This document shows, piece after piece, positions 1 through 7,004 of a DNA stretch of 10,756 bases. Positions within the stretch are counted from its first letter, which is position 1. Every line of letters begins with the position of its first letter. The DNA lies in the NCBI GenBank assembly GCA_030614485.1, contig JAUWTY010000021.1:1-10756 (forward strand), written 5' to 3'. The position numbers were made by a program, and so were the translations under genes. The stretch is from Methanosarcinales archaeon (GTDB lineage Archaea > Halobacteriota > Methanosarcinia > Methanosarcinales > Methanocomedenaceae). The notes below the pieces were generated by a model, which was not told the DNA's origin, made no database searches, and saw only the letters and a list, made by a program, of their open reading frames with translations.

Positions 1-1
1 A

Positions 2-237
2 TTCAGCAAGAACGTGGCCACCATCGATGAGACGGATATGGTGGTAGCGGTGCTGGATGGTGTAGATGTGGATTCGGGCACGGCGTGGGAGATTGGGTAC
101 GCCTATGCGTAGGGGTTGCCTGTGTATGGGCTGCGGACGGATTTTCGGATGAAGGGACTGTGAATTTGATGATAGAGCGGTCGGTTGTGATGTGTATGGG
201 TGTGGGGGAGCTGGTAAAGCGGTTGGAGAGTATTTGA
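2..237 (+). pseudogene. Decayed nucleoside 2-deoxyribosyltransferase, 3' part
   Basis: Reading from base 2 gives a stretch typical of the nucleoside 2-deoxyribosyltransferase family, enzymes that swap the base on 2'-deoxynucleosides in purine and pyrimidine salvage. The segment DSGTAWEIGYAYA (bases 71-109) keeps the Asp and the Glu six residues later; in characterised members this Glu is the nucleophile. The frame is then broken by TAG at 110-112, continues as GLPVYGLRTDFRMKGL, and meets TGA at 161-163. A second frame from base 160 resumes the family C-terminus (VNLMIE, then a helix ending in ELVKRLESI and a stop at 235-237). Around 155-160 some residues usually present between TDFR and VNLMIE also seem missing. 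One stop plus one frameshift make this a likely pseudogene. The 5' end lies outside the window, so its start cannot be judged. It is GC-rich and points toward the AT-rich gene on the other strand. Confidence 0.8.
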
Positions 238-270
238 AGGTATTGAGACTTTTGTCCGGGTAATAATGAC

Positions 271-1359
271 CTAAGCCTTGGTCTTATCCATCGCTTGCAG
301 GTCTTGAGCCTGCTTTACAGCTTCTTCTTTCAATGCTTTCAGGTATGATTCATCTATCTCCGTCTTCTCTGCGATTTCCTTTATCTTGGCATCCGGGAGA
401 GCTCTCAAGTCGCAGACTTTACTTATGCCTACAGCATCGAGCTTGTGTGCGATGTTTAAGCTGGCATCAAGTTTCTTGACAATCTCCGATGATTGCATTT
501 CTCTTTTAGAGATATCATTTTTCTGCTTTTCAGTCAAGAACTTCTTACCAATCTCTTTTAAAGTTCCTTCAATTGCTTTGGTATATGCACCAACGAAGTA
601 AGCGAAAAAAACTATTGCCCAAGGGGTTTTAAACTCAATAACATCAGTTATCGTAAAAAGTGCAATCATAGCTATATAAGGAGCTATAAATAACCTACGG
701 CCGTATGAAAAATATATACGATCACAGTCTTCAGGTTTCGGTTTTTCCTCTTTTTTCTTCAAATAGCTGACAGTGACGTATGATGTGGCACCAATAAACG
801 CTACAATAGGAACAAAAAGTGGCAAATCAAGGTCAGGATTCAAGAAGTAAATATTGAATTTATTTGTATAAAAAGAAATTATCAACAATATTACAAAAGA
901 GAGTGCCCAAGAAAGAGGTGGGTAATACCATCGTTTAGTTTTTTTCCTAATAATAACATACAGCATTGTAAAAACAGGTAACATTAGAATTATTGAATTC
1001 AAAAAAATAATCCAAGGGATTACATTATAATTCAAATAAAAATTGTAATTAGCGTTTTCGGTAACATTCAAACTGGCATTAAGGCTTTCATACTCATCAG
1101 CTTTAATTACAATGTTTACCTGTCCTGGGGAAATCTGGGCAGAGGTCATACCCTTTGAATCGGTTTTCTCAAAAAAATGAGCCCCGGAAGGGTCAATAAC
1201 TTCAATGTCGGCGTCAGCTATTGGCACCCCCGTCATGTTTTTGACAACAATTGAGATATTAAATGAATTTGTGTTAAAATTTTCATCCGCTTGAACAGTT
1301 ACGACTAATGATAGAGATAAAATAACCAATAACAAAATGATTTTTATTAATTGCCCCAC
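271..1359 (-). CDS. Unrecognised membrane protein with exported Ig-like domain and cytoplasmic helical tail
   Basis: I do not recognise this 362-residue protein as a named family, but its parts are readable. Residues 1-24 look like a signal peptide (basic start, Leu/Ile/Val core, VQA before DEN). Residues 33-108 resemble a carboxypeptidase regulatory-like or Ig-like beta domain, with the pattern GVPIADADIEVIDPSG followed by a DSKG turn, and hold several NxS/T sequons. Hydrophobic segments follow at about 113-137, 150-166, 180-200, 223-240 and 246-262. The tail, about 280-350, is charged and helical, and its part LDAVGISKVCDLRALPDAK resembles helix-hairpin-helix or DUF4332-like domains. I infer a surface-exposed sensor or anchor domain tied to a cytoplasmic interaction domain. 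The start is GTG with no clear Shine-Dalgarno; a TATA-like box sits about 28 bases upstream, so the mRNA may be leaderless. The gene is clearly more AT-rich than the mmp genes next to it, which suggests a separate history. Confidence 0.8.
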   Translation of the reverse strand: MGQLIKIILLLVILSLSLVVTVQADENFNTNSFNISIVVKNMTGVPIADADIEVIDPSGAHFFEKTDSKGMTSAQISPGQVNIVIKADEYESLNASLNVTENANYNFYLNYNVIPWIIFLNSIILMLPVFTMLYVIIRKKTKRWYYPPLSWALSFVILLIISFYTNKFNIYFLNPDLDLPLFVPIVAFIGATSYVTVSYLKKKEEKPKPEDCDRIYFSYGRRLFIAPYIAMIALFTITDVIEFKTPWAIVFFAYFVGAYTKAIEGTLKEIGKKFLTEKQKNDISKREMQSSEIVKKLDASLNIAHKLDAVGISKVCDLRALPDAKIKEIAEKTEIDESYLKALKEEAVKQAQDLQAMDKTKA

Positions 1360-1380
1360 AATAATAGAAGTAAGTTAGGG

Positions 1381-1398
1381 ATAATATATTATCTTTTC
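1381..1398 (-). promoter_or_regulatory. Putative archaeal promoter (BRE/TATA) for the 271-1359 membrane protein gene
   Basis: On the minus strand the segment reads GAAAAGATAATATATTAT: a purine-rich stretch that could serve as a BRE, followed by a TATA-like core centred near 1387. The GTG start at 1359 is about 28 bases downstream, roughly where archaeal transcription would begin. No Shine-Dalgarno lies between, so a leaderless or very short-leader transcript is the natural reading. This is a motif match by eye only. Confidence 0.4.
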
Positions 1399-1472
1399 TC
1401 TCCTGAATAATGTGTTTGAATATCTCTGGAAACCTCTAAATAATTATTACTTCCATCATGCTTTCCCACTCA

Positions 1473-1672
1473 TCAGAAATGAATCGCAGGATGACCCCGA
1501 AAGGCAAGTTGAATAAAAACCGCTATGGGAATAGAAAATATCAGGGGTACAAATATCGCCATGACAAAATGCCGTATTCTGGGAGATTCAACTAACCTGT
1601 TCTTAGGAATGCTGTTTGCCAGCAGGTATACCATTAATCCGTACACGACTATCCACAGATAGAACCCCTCAT
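1473..1672 (-). CDS. Small two-helix membrane protein, apparently frameshifted near its start
   Basis: After mmp7 an open frame continues to a TGA at 1475-1473 and encodes two hydrophobic segments, GFYLWIVVYGLMVYLLANSI and HFVMAIFVPLIFSIPIAVFI, joined by a charged loop with PKNRLVESPRIR. The natural start is an ATG at 1672-1670 that overlaps the mmp7 stop as ATGA, but it is in another frame: it reads M-R-G-S-I-C-G and then stops. One extra G in the G4 run at 1668-1665 would join that ATG to the long frame and give a 66-residue protein beginning MRGFYLW. Without it, the frame could start at GTG 1646 (57 residues) or ATG 1634 (53 residues), both of which cut into the first helix and have poor ribosome sites. 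It is either a recent frameshift, a sequencing error in a homopolymer, or a shorter real gene. I do not recognise the family. Its position suggests co-transcription with the mmp genes. Confidence 0.45.
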
Positions 1673-2595
1673 ATCACATACCCGGTCTCACTCTTCGGCC
1701 TGATATCCACCAAAATAAAATTCTTCATATTACTGCGCCTGATATCAGCAATATCCTTCAGCTTTATGCCCTCCACAAAAGACACCTCGCCAATCTTCTC
1801 ATGGAACTCATCATAATCCAGCTTCACCTTCAGCCCTTTCAACCTCAGCGTAATAGGCAACGGAGACAACACCTGCTTTATCTCAGGCACCTGGTCCTCA
1901 ATCTCCTTCTTCACCCTGGGCGGCATCACAGACTGCTGGTCTTTACCAATATCTTCCCGCAATTTATCCAGTATCTTGCCTACCTCGGCCACCATCTGGT
2001 CCATGGCATGCATTTCATCCCCCTTTCGCATGCGGTGGGCTACCCGCCCCAGATTGCCCACATAAACATCAGCATTTTGCACACCATCCGATGCTATCTC
2101 GGGAGCACCGGTCACAACTATGGGTATCTCAATACCCTCAAACAATTTCGGCTTCGACTCAATAATGCAATGTTTAAAATTCCCGAAAATATACACCGCC
2201 AGGTCATGCTCATTGATAAGGTCCCGCTCATAAGCATTTATCTGGCAAATCCTTGAACCCACGCCCCTGCTCAAACCAACCATATTAGTCTTAGCACCTT
2301 TGCGGCGCAGGAACTCGGCAAGATCGCAGTCAAGATGTGGCAGGTGATGGTACGCCAGTGTAGGAGCCACCACAGCGATCTCGGCACCGGATAAAGGTGC
2401 ACGGGTTAATTCGCCCAGCAACATCTTGGTCATATCCTCAACCAGATGGGTGTCCTTCATAGGCACCAGCATTATCATGATTACCTCGGTCTGCATGATA
2501 TTCTTCTGTAGAATATAACCTCCAAGGTCCTCCACCAGTTCCACAAGCAAATTATGCTTATAGACCCCGCCTTCATACATCATAGGTTCAAGCAT
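1669..2595 (-). CDS. mmp7: Methanogenesis marker protein 7 (MCR activation complex subunit)
   Basis: This 308-residue protein matches methanogenesis marker 7. The recognisable parts are the N-terminal block YEGGVYKHNLLVELVEDLGG, a central segment with LSRGVGSRICQINAYERDLI, and the C-terminal end DIRPKSETGYVI. Cysteines lie at 90, 117 and 143. Mmp7 has been found with McrC, Mmp3, Mmp17 and component A2 in the ATP-dependent assembly that reactivates methyl-coenzyme M reductase, and works in the cytoplasm; no signal or membrane segment is seen. The ATG at 2595 overlaps the mmp17 stop by 8 bases (ATGCTTGA) and has GGGTGAG about five bases upstream, so translation is probably coupled to mmp17. ATG codons at 2583 and 2580 are alternatives and would remove only four or five residues. 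It is the last intact gene of the block. Confidence 0.92.
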   Translation of the reverse strand: MLEPMMYEGGVYKHNLLVELVEDLGGYILQKNIMQTEVIMIMLVPMKDTHLVEDMTKMLLGELTRAPLSGAEIAVVAPTLAYHHLPHLDCDLAEFLRRKGAKTNMVGLSRGVGSRICQINAYERDLINEHDLAVYIFGNFKHCIIESKPKLFEGIEIPIVVTGAPEIASDGVQNADVYVGNLGRVAHRMRKGDEMHAMDQMVAEVGKILDKLREDIGKDQQSVMPPRVKKEIEDQVPEIKQVLSPLPITLRLKGLKVKLDYDEFHEKIGEVSFVEGIKLKDIADIRRSNMKNFILVDIRPKSETGYVI

Positions 2596-3199
2596 TGGAG
2601 CTCACCCCATCAATCAACTTATCAAGTATAGCCTGTGCCCTGTCTTTCCATTCCTGTTTAATAGCATCCTCTGACGCTACAAAAAGAATATATTCCTTTG
2701 TCATCTGATGATACCTGACCCTGAACCCCTCAGGAATTATCCTCAACATAGAATCAACTATCCTGTCATCTATCTCTCCAGCTTTCTCATCGATAACCAT
2801 TTCACTTAAAATATCAACCTCATCCATATAATCAGGAGTGTCCACCGCCACAAGTGTGCGTTCCTCATGAATTATATTACCCCTGCCATAGCGTTCCCAC
2901 AATTTTTCAAGCAATTGCGGAATATAAGCCTCTTTATTAAGTTTAATAAGAACCTGGTGTTTCCCGTATTCCCCAGTCTCCAGATCAGCAAAATCCTTAA
3001 TATGCACAGAAGCCAGTCCGGCATGCCGCAACCCCACAAAAATGAAAACCGGCTCGGTAACATCAACATATACCCTGACCTTCTCAATTACCCTGCCCAG
3101 CGCAAGGTCAGACAGCACATCTGAGATAACTTGTTTATATATAATGGCACCAACCTCTTCCCCTGGCGATTCCACGATGATCTTCTCATCTTCTTCCAT
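2588..3199 (-). CDS. mmp17: Methanogenesis marker protein 17 (MCR activation complex subunit)
   Basis: The 203-residue product is recognised as methanogenesis marker 17 from its acidic start and the block EEVGAIIYKQVISDVLSDL followed by GRVIEKVRVYVDVTEPVFIF. It contains no cysteine, so it is unlikely to bind an iron-sulfur cluster by thiolates of its own. In methanogens Mmp17 is found with Mmp3, Mmp7, McrC and component A2 in the MCR activation complex; its individual role is structural or unknown. The ATG at 3199 has GAGGAG eight bases upstream, a good archaeal ribosome site. It starts 20 bases after the mmp15 stop, and its TGA lies inside the first codons of mmp7. That 8-base overlap, together with the shared complex, fits coupled, balanced synthesis of Mmp17 and Mmp7. 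Confidence 0.9.
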   Translation of the reverse strand: MEEDEKIIVESPGEEVGAIIYKQVISDVLSDLALGRVIEKVRVYVDVTEPVFIFVGLRHAGLASVHIKDFADLETGEYGKHQVLIKLNKEAYIPQLLEKLWERYGRGNIIHEERTLVAVDTPDYMDEVDILSEMVIDEKAGEIDDRIVDSMLRIIPEGFRVRYHQMTKEYILFVASEDAIKQEWKDRAQAILDKLIDGVSSNA

Positions 3200-3219
3200 C
3201 TGTGTTACTCCTCTGTGGT

Positions 3220-4470
3220 CTATTTATTAATGAAACCCGAAGCCAATAATGCTGCACCCACCGCACCAATATACTGGGAATGAGGTGGTACCGTCACATC
3301 AATCTTTAACAAGTCATGCATGGCCTTTGGCACGCCCTCAATAAGCGATGACCCGCCCACCATTATCAGCGGCTCCTTGACCTCTACTTCCTGCAATTGC
3401 TGCTCGAACACCTGCTCCACCACACTGTAACATGCAGCAGCTGCCACATCCTCAGGTACAGACCCTTTAGCCAAAGAATTGACCAGGCTCTGGATACCGA
3501 ACACAATACAGTAACTGTTCATCTCCACATGTTCCTGCATCCCCTTTATAGCCAGCGCACCCAGTTCAGTAATATCCACACCCAGACGCTTGGAAGTCAT
3601 CTCCAAAAACCGGCCTGATGCACCCGCACATATACCACCCATTGTGAACATACCAGGAATACCATCCTGTACAGATATGGCCTTGTTGTCCATTCCTCCA
3701 ATATCAATAACAGTTGCCTGACCTTTCTGGTGACCAGCAAGATACACTGCACCTTTGGAATTCACAGTAATTTCTTCCTGTATCAGGTCAGCTTTGAATT
3801 CATCACCAATCAGGAACCTGCCATAACCCGTAACACCAAGTGCCTGTATCGCATCCCTGGTAATTCCCGCTTCCTTCATAGCATTGTTCAGTGCTTCGGT
3901 GGCGCTTTCCATAACCTTCACAGTAGGCACCCAGCCCGTACCCACCACTTTATCGTCTTGCATTATCACCGCTTTGGTCGTGGTGGACCCTGAATCAATA
4001 CCCGCGGTCAGTCCTTCCTGATGTTCCCTGGCAAGCAGACTGCGCCGTCTTGCAGTGGTGGTAAGAGCCTCCAGTCTGGTAAGCAGGGTACCAGCCGTAG
4101 TACGTTCGGTAAATGAATAACTGATAACCGGAAACTTCGAGTTCTCATGAATATACCTGCGCATCTCATTTCGCACCAGGGCAGCCTCAGCACACCTGAA
4201 ACAGGTCGCAATCAGCACCGCATCAGCATTGGTCTTCCCATCCACCAGTGCCTGCGCCCTTGCCATCATCAACTTCAAATCCGGACTTGCCACCTGGAGA
4301 CCAAATCTTTCCTCCACGGCCTTAACATCGTCAATGGTTATCTCAGGGAAAATGATTTCTGCATCCACCATCGCAGCAGCCGTTTCAATCTCTTTCTGGA
4401 TACCACTGTACTCACTACCGCAAGACAACTGGGCAATCTTAACAAGATTCTCCTTCGCCATATCACTCAT
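3220..4470 (-). CDS. mmp15: Methanogenesis marker protein 15, BadF/BadG/HgdC-type ATPase
   Basis: This 416-residue protein is methanogenesis marker 15. Residues 1-150 form a family-specific part with Cys17 and a CFRC pair (Cys90, Cys93), then [16 protein letters not shown]. Residues 156-412 form an ASKHA-fold ATPase domain of the BadF/BadG/HgdC type: phosphate loop 1 [13 protein letters not shown] (157-169), [11 protein letters not shown] (212-222), phosphate loop 2 VIDIGG (254-259) and adenosine motif [15 protein letters not shown] (370-384). Cys281 in [13 protein letters not shown] and Cys321 in [10 protein letters not shown] match the two cysteines by which activators of this kind hold a [4Fe-4S] cluster across a homodimer. 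Such activators drive ATP-dependent electron transfer to a partner. Here the partner is unknown; a role in MCR or F430 maturation is inferred from context. Start: ATG 4470 overlaps the mmp5 stop as ATGAGTGA; ATG 4461 is an alternative. A longer reading from 4599 would lie wholly within mmp5 and has no family-like sequence. Confidence 0.93.
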   Translation of the reverse strand: MSDMAKENLVKIAQLSCGSEYSGIQKEIETAAAMVDAEIIFPEITIDDVKAVEERFGLQVASPDLKLMMARAQALVDGKTNADAVLIATCFRCAEAALVRNEMRRYIHENSKFPVISYSFTERTTAGTLLTRLEALTTTARRRSLLAREHQEGLTAGIDSGSTTTKAVIMQDDKVVGTGWVPTVKVMESATEALNNAMKEAGITRDAIQALGVTGYGRFLIGDEFKADLIQEEITVNSKGAVYLAGHQKGQATVIDIGGMDNKAISVQDGIPGMFTMGGICAGASGRFLEMTSKRLGVDITELGALAIKGMQEHVEMNSYCIVFGIQSLVNSLAKGSVPEDVAAAACYSVVEQVFEQQLQEVEVKEPLIMVGGSSLIEGVPKAMHDLLKIDVTVPPHSQYIGAVGAALLASGFINK

Positions 4471-4927
4471 CCCCCTTACCTGATTGTGCCCCTGACAACC
4501 CGTCCAGGAACTCACGTATCTTATGCACGAATGCCTTTGCCTCGTCCTCTGTTTTAGGATAATCCATCTCAAGTAATGGCACCTTCTTTGCACGCACAAG
4601 GAAATTTATCAATTCATTAGTACGTGCACATCCCATACATCCAAAAGATATGTCGGGCTCTCTCACAATAATACCTGCCTCTGCTTCCTCCAGCAGGGGA
4701 CCCAGCAGTGACATCCTGCCTCTCACGCCTGCAGGCACTTCCACAGCCGCGTACTTCAATCCCAGTTTTGGGTCCTCTGGTGTAATATTAATGGGCGGCG
4801 AATCCAGACCTGCTGTGCGAATCTTTTTTCCGATCTCCTGCATCATAGCCAGAGGTTCGTGACCGAACCTGTCTACAAGGTCTGACAGTATCAAACTGTT
4901 GCTGGGGTAAATGAAAACTTTAACCAT
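4463..4927 (-). CDS. mmp5: Methanogenesis marker protein 5
   Basis: The 154-residue product matches methanogenesis marker 5, beginning [20 protein letters not shown]. Its most striking element is [11 protein letters not shown], with a CxxC pair at Cys97 and Cys100, followed by [17 protein letters not shown] cysteine loop followed by an 'xIPVLELDYP'-like strand recalls the cluster-binding half of 2-hydroxyacyl-CoA dehydratase subunits, but that likeness is my inference. The function is unknown; the pairing with Mmp15 suggests a metal-cluster role. The ATG at 4927 was chosen over the one at 4966 because the first 13 residues of the longer reading (MKKRSKNQ...) come from the end of mmp6 and look unlike the family, and because GAGGT lies eight bases upstream of 4927. 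It begins 10 bases after the mmp6 stop and overlaps mmp15 by 8 bases. Confidence 0.92.
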   Translation of the reverse strand: MVKVFIYPSNSLILSDLVDRFGHEPLAMMQEIGKKIRTAGLDSPPINITPEDPKLGLKYAAVEVPAGVRGRMSLLGPLLEEAEAGIIVREPDISFGCMGCARTNELINFLVRAKKVPLLEMDYPKTEDEAKAFVHKIREFLDGLSGAQSGKGDE

Positions 4928-4937
4928 CTTAATAACC

Positions 4938-5384
4938 TCATTCTGATTCTTTGACCTCTTTTTCAATTATGTCCTTAAATTTTTCAATGGTAAGATGCGG
5001 CGGTGTAACGTCTTTTATTTCAGGCATCTCTCCTTTTTCGATCTCATCCAGTGCTTCTGTGACATACGGCAGGAGAGCAAATTCTATCTCATGCTGATGG
5101 AACCCGGGTTTGGCACCCCCGCCCTGGCTTGCCCTGCATCGGTTTGAACTCCCGGGAGGCACTCCTCGCTCTTTGATAAATATCCGGTTTGGGTCCAGAT
5201 TCCTGATTTCACTTGCAATCCGGTTAACTTCAGACCTTCTACCTTCAACAATAAGACCAAAACACGTCTCCTTAACCGTGACATCCGCCTTGCTCTCGTA
5301 TATCTTAATAACTAAGTCACTGGGCAGGGTAAATGTAGAGTGCAGCACTATCATCTTGCTGATAATGTCATCATCGTCACTCAT
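4938..5384 (-). CDS. mmp6: Methanogenesis marker protein 6
   Basis: The 148-residue product matches methanogenesis marker 6. The N-terminal half carries VTVKETCFGLIVEG (Cys41), and the centre has the most conserved stretch, IFIKERGVPPGSSNRCRAS, followed by GGGAKPGFHQHEIE (residues 68-101, Cys83). The C-terminal part is a charged helix. There is no signal peptide or membrane segment. The biochemical role is not known; the protein occurs with the MCR-related marker genes. The ATG at 5384 lies inside the last codons of mmp3 (overlap ATGAGTGA) and is preceded by GGAGGTGGAG at a good distance. An ATG at residue 11 (5354) is also possible, since the first ten residues are an acidic stretch, but the ribosome site favours 5384. 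Confidence 0.92.
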   Translation of the reverse strand: MSDDDDIISKMIVLHSTFTLPSDLVIKIYESKADVTVKETCFGLIVEGRRSEVNRIASEIRNLDPNRIFIKERGVPPGSSNRCRASQGGGAKPGFHQHEIEFALLPYVTEALDEIEKGEMPEIKDVTPPHLTIEKFKDIIEKEVKESE

Positions 5385-6924
5385 CCTGCTCCACCTCCAT
5401 CACATAGACGATATCACCTTGTTTAAACGCCAATAACTTCTCAGCGTCAGTCACTTTTCCAATAATATTGGTACAGTGGAACTTCTCACCCGTGGGGCCG
5501 TATCGATTGTCATCCACGGTTTTGACCCCCATTATACCATACATCTTAGAAGCCTGATTGGTCACACCCATCTCGCCTGCAACCACAATTTCCTTTGGTG
5601 TATTTTCAGGCATTATCTCCTTGTATGACTCAACTCTTTTTATGGTCTTTAACAGAGTGGTGTTCTCATAAGTGAAATCCACAGGCAGTGGGCCTAATGG
5701 CCGCTCTTTAAGTCTAAGAGCATGTTTGAAAAATTCCACTGTCGTGGGTGCTTTGTCATAATAAAATTCTATATGGATCAACTGGTTAGGCGGGATACAA
5801 AAAGCAGATATTTTACCTCCGTCCAATATCTCCATTGTAGTTTCAGGGCGCTGTTCAACGATTATAGCATCAACACCATCATAACCACCTATCTCCAGTG
5901 TGAGTCCACGCTCCTGTGCGAGTTCAGCAGCTTCATTGATGTTCAGACCCAGGAACATGACCCGCTCAGGTGTGGCAGTTACAGTGAGTTTATTACCTTT
6001 GTCAGCCAGCTTTATCAGTTCTATTCCTTTCGTAATACTTCCTACAATAGAATGTGCCACACTGCTGGTACGGTCCTCCTTTGAAATGAACACCCTGCCC
6101 ATTCCATCACCATGGGTACGTACCGCCACACTACCTTCTGAGCGGGAATCAAGCGATTCGAAAGGACAAATTTCGCCTATGAGTACATCATCCACTACAT
6201 AAGAACTGGATATATCATTAACCCTGAAGAACCCGTGACGTACCAGGCCAAAGAAATGTTCTGCACCTTCAGGTGAATCTTTATTCATTTCAACCGCAAA
6301 ATAAGTGAAGATCTTCATACCATCTTCAAGTGCAGTATCCATGTCATTAGTAGTAATCTTATCAGTCAGGGTCTCCCATTTTATAACCGGTTCAATGTCG
6401 GTAATGGTATCCCCCTGTTCCAGTTTTGTAAGGATGTTCTTGCTGCTTATGACCCTGGCAAATACACCGCCGTCTACAGGGGAGCCGTGAGACGCCGTAT
6501 GATTGTTTTTTGCAACTATCACGTAAGTGTTCTTTGCATCATACCCGCCAGCACCAAAGATAATATCATACCTCTTGTACGCATATGTACCTCTATCGGG
6601 TTTGATACCAGTTTCAACAGGACCAAAGGCCACTGCATCCGGAGTGGCCCAGTGAGCATGCAATTCCGTGCCAACAAATTTGGTAGCCCAGGTATTCAAA
6701 AATTCAGCTTTTTCGGAATCCACTTCTATCTTGAACTCACCTTTATTCGTCTTAACACTGTATTCGGTGGTAAGCTCTTCACGCTCCTCTCCTCCTTTTA
6801 CAATCCCTATCGTAGTACCTTTATGGTAGGTTGTCTGTGTCTTTGTCAGCAACTCGCTAAGTATAGCCCCCTCTTCCATCTCTATTGAAAGTTCATTCAA
6901 CTCAACTGTGATAACGCCGCTCAA
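5377..6924 (-). CDS. mmp3: Methanogenesis marker protein 3 (MCR activation complex subunit; cyclophilin-like region)
   Basis: This 515-residue protein is methanogenesis marker 3 (UPF0288), often annotated as a peptidyl-prolyl isomerase-related protein. Recognisable parts are the N-terminal ITVELNELSIEMEEGAILSE, which is ubiquitin-like in pattern, the middle NHTASHGSPVDGGVFARVIS, the segment VRHGFFRVNDISSSYVVDD, and the C-terminal cyclophilin-like part with IEFYYDKAPTTVEFFKHAL and NRYGPTGEKFHCTNIIGKV. Mmp3 belongs to the ATP-dependent MCR activation assembly with Mmp7, Mmp17, McrC and component A2. Start choice: the reading can extend to GTG 6930, but that codon directly abuts GGAGGA. TTG at 6924 lies six bases after this Shine-Dalgarno, so TTG is the better start (M-S-G-V-I-T-V). 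Its TGA lies within mmp6. Between mmp3 and atwA are 80 bases that may hold a separate promoter. Confidence 0.93.
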   Translation of the reverse strand: MSGVITVELNELSIEMEEGAILSELLTKTQTTYHKGTTIGIVKGGEEREELTTEYSVKTNKGEFKIEVDSEKAEFLNTWATKFVGTELHAHWATPDAVAFGPVETGIKPDRGTYAYKRYDIIFGAGGYDAKNTYVIVAKNNHTASHGSPVDGGVFARVISSKNILTKLEQGDTITDIEPVIKWETLTDKITTNDMDTALEDGMKIFTYFAVEMNKDSPEGAEHFFGLVRHGFFRVNDISSSYVVDDVLIGEICPFESLDSRSEGSVAVRTHGDGMGRVFISKEDRTSSVAHSIVGSITKGIELIKLADKGNKLTVTATPERVMFLGLNINEAAELAQERGLTLEIGGYDGVDAIIVEQRPETTMEILDGGKISAFCIPPNQLIHIEFYYDKAPTTVEFFKHALRLKERPLGPLPVDFTYENTTLLKTIKRVESYKEIMPENTPKEIVVAGEMGVTNQASKMYGIMGVKTVDDNRYGPTGEKFHCTNIIGKVTDAEKLLAFKQGDIVYVMEVEQDE

Positions 6925-6981
6925 AAACACTCCTCCATATCAAAATACGACTGGCCCATAATACTTACCTGCTACTATACC

Positions 6982-7004
6982 TATATTTTTTACAAGTTAA
7001 AAAA
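6982..7004 (-). promoter_or_regulatory. T6 run after atwA and TATA-like box, possible mmp3 promoter
   Basis: Directly after the atwA TAG, the minus strand has six T (7004-6999), the kind of run at which archaeal RNA polymerase can terminate. It then reads AACTTGTAAAAAATATAGG, where AAAAAATATA (6991-6982) could be a TATA element. Initiation about 25 bases further on, near 6960, would give a leader of about 35 bases with GGAGGA before the mmp3 start. This suggests that mmp3 to mmp7 can be transcribed apart from atwA. Read by eye only; read-through from atwA is equally possible. Confidence 0.3.

Noticed and set aside
110..112. TAG read as pyrrolysine in the deoxyribosyltransferase
   Set aside because: A frameshift and a second stop soon after show that the gene is broken anyway, and the family has no known pyrrolysine site. 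It is kept only as a remote option.
1378..1472. Terminator after the mmp operon
   Set aside because: Only weak pairing (TGGAA with TTCCA over a 19-base loop) and a short AT palindrome were found, with no convincing T run.
4471..4599. N-terminal extension of mmp15 to 4599
   Set aside because: The 43 extra residues are the mmp5 coding sequence read in another frame and show no family-like sequence; ATG 4470 matches the operon's overlap pattern.
4928..4966. N-terminal extension of mmp5 to 4966
   Set aside because: The extra 13 residues lie in mmp6 coding sequence, whereas ATG 4927 has a ribosome site and a family-like start.
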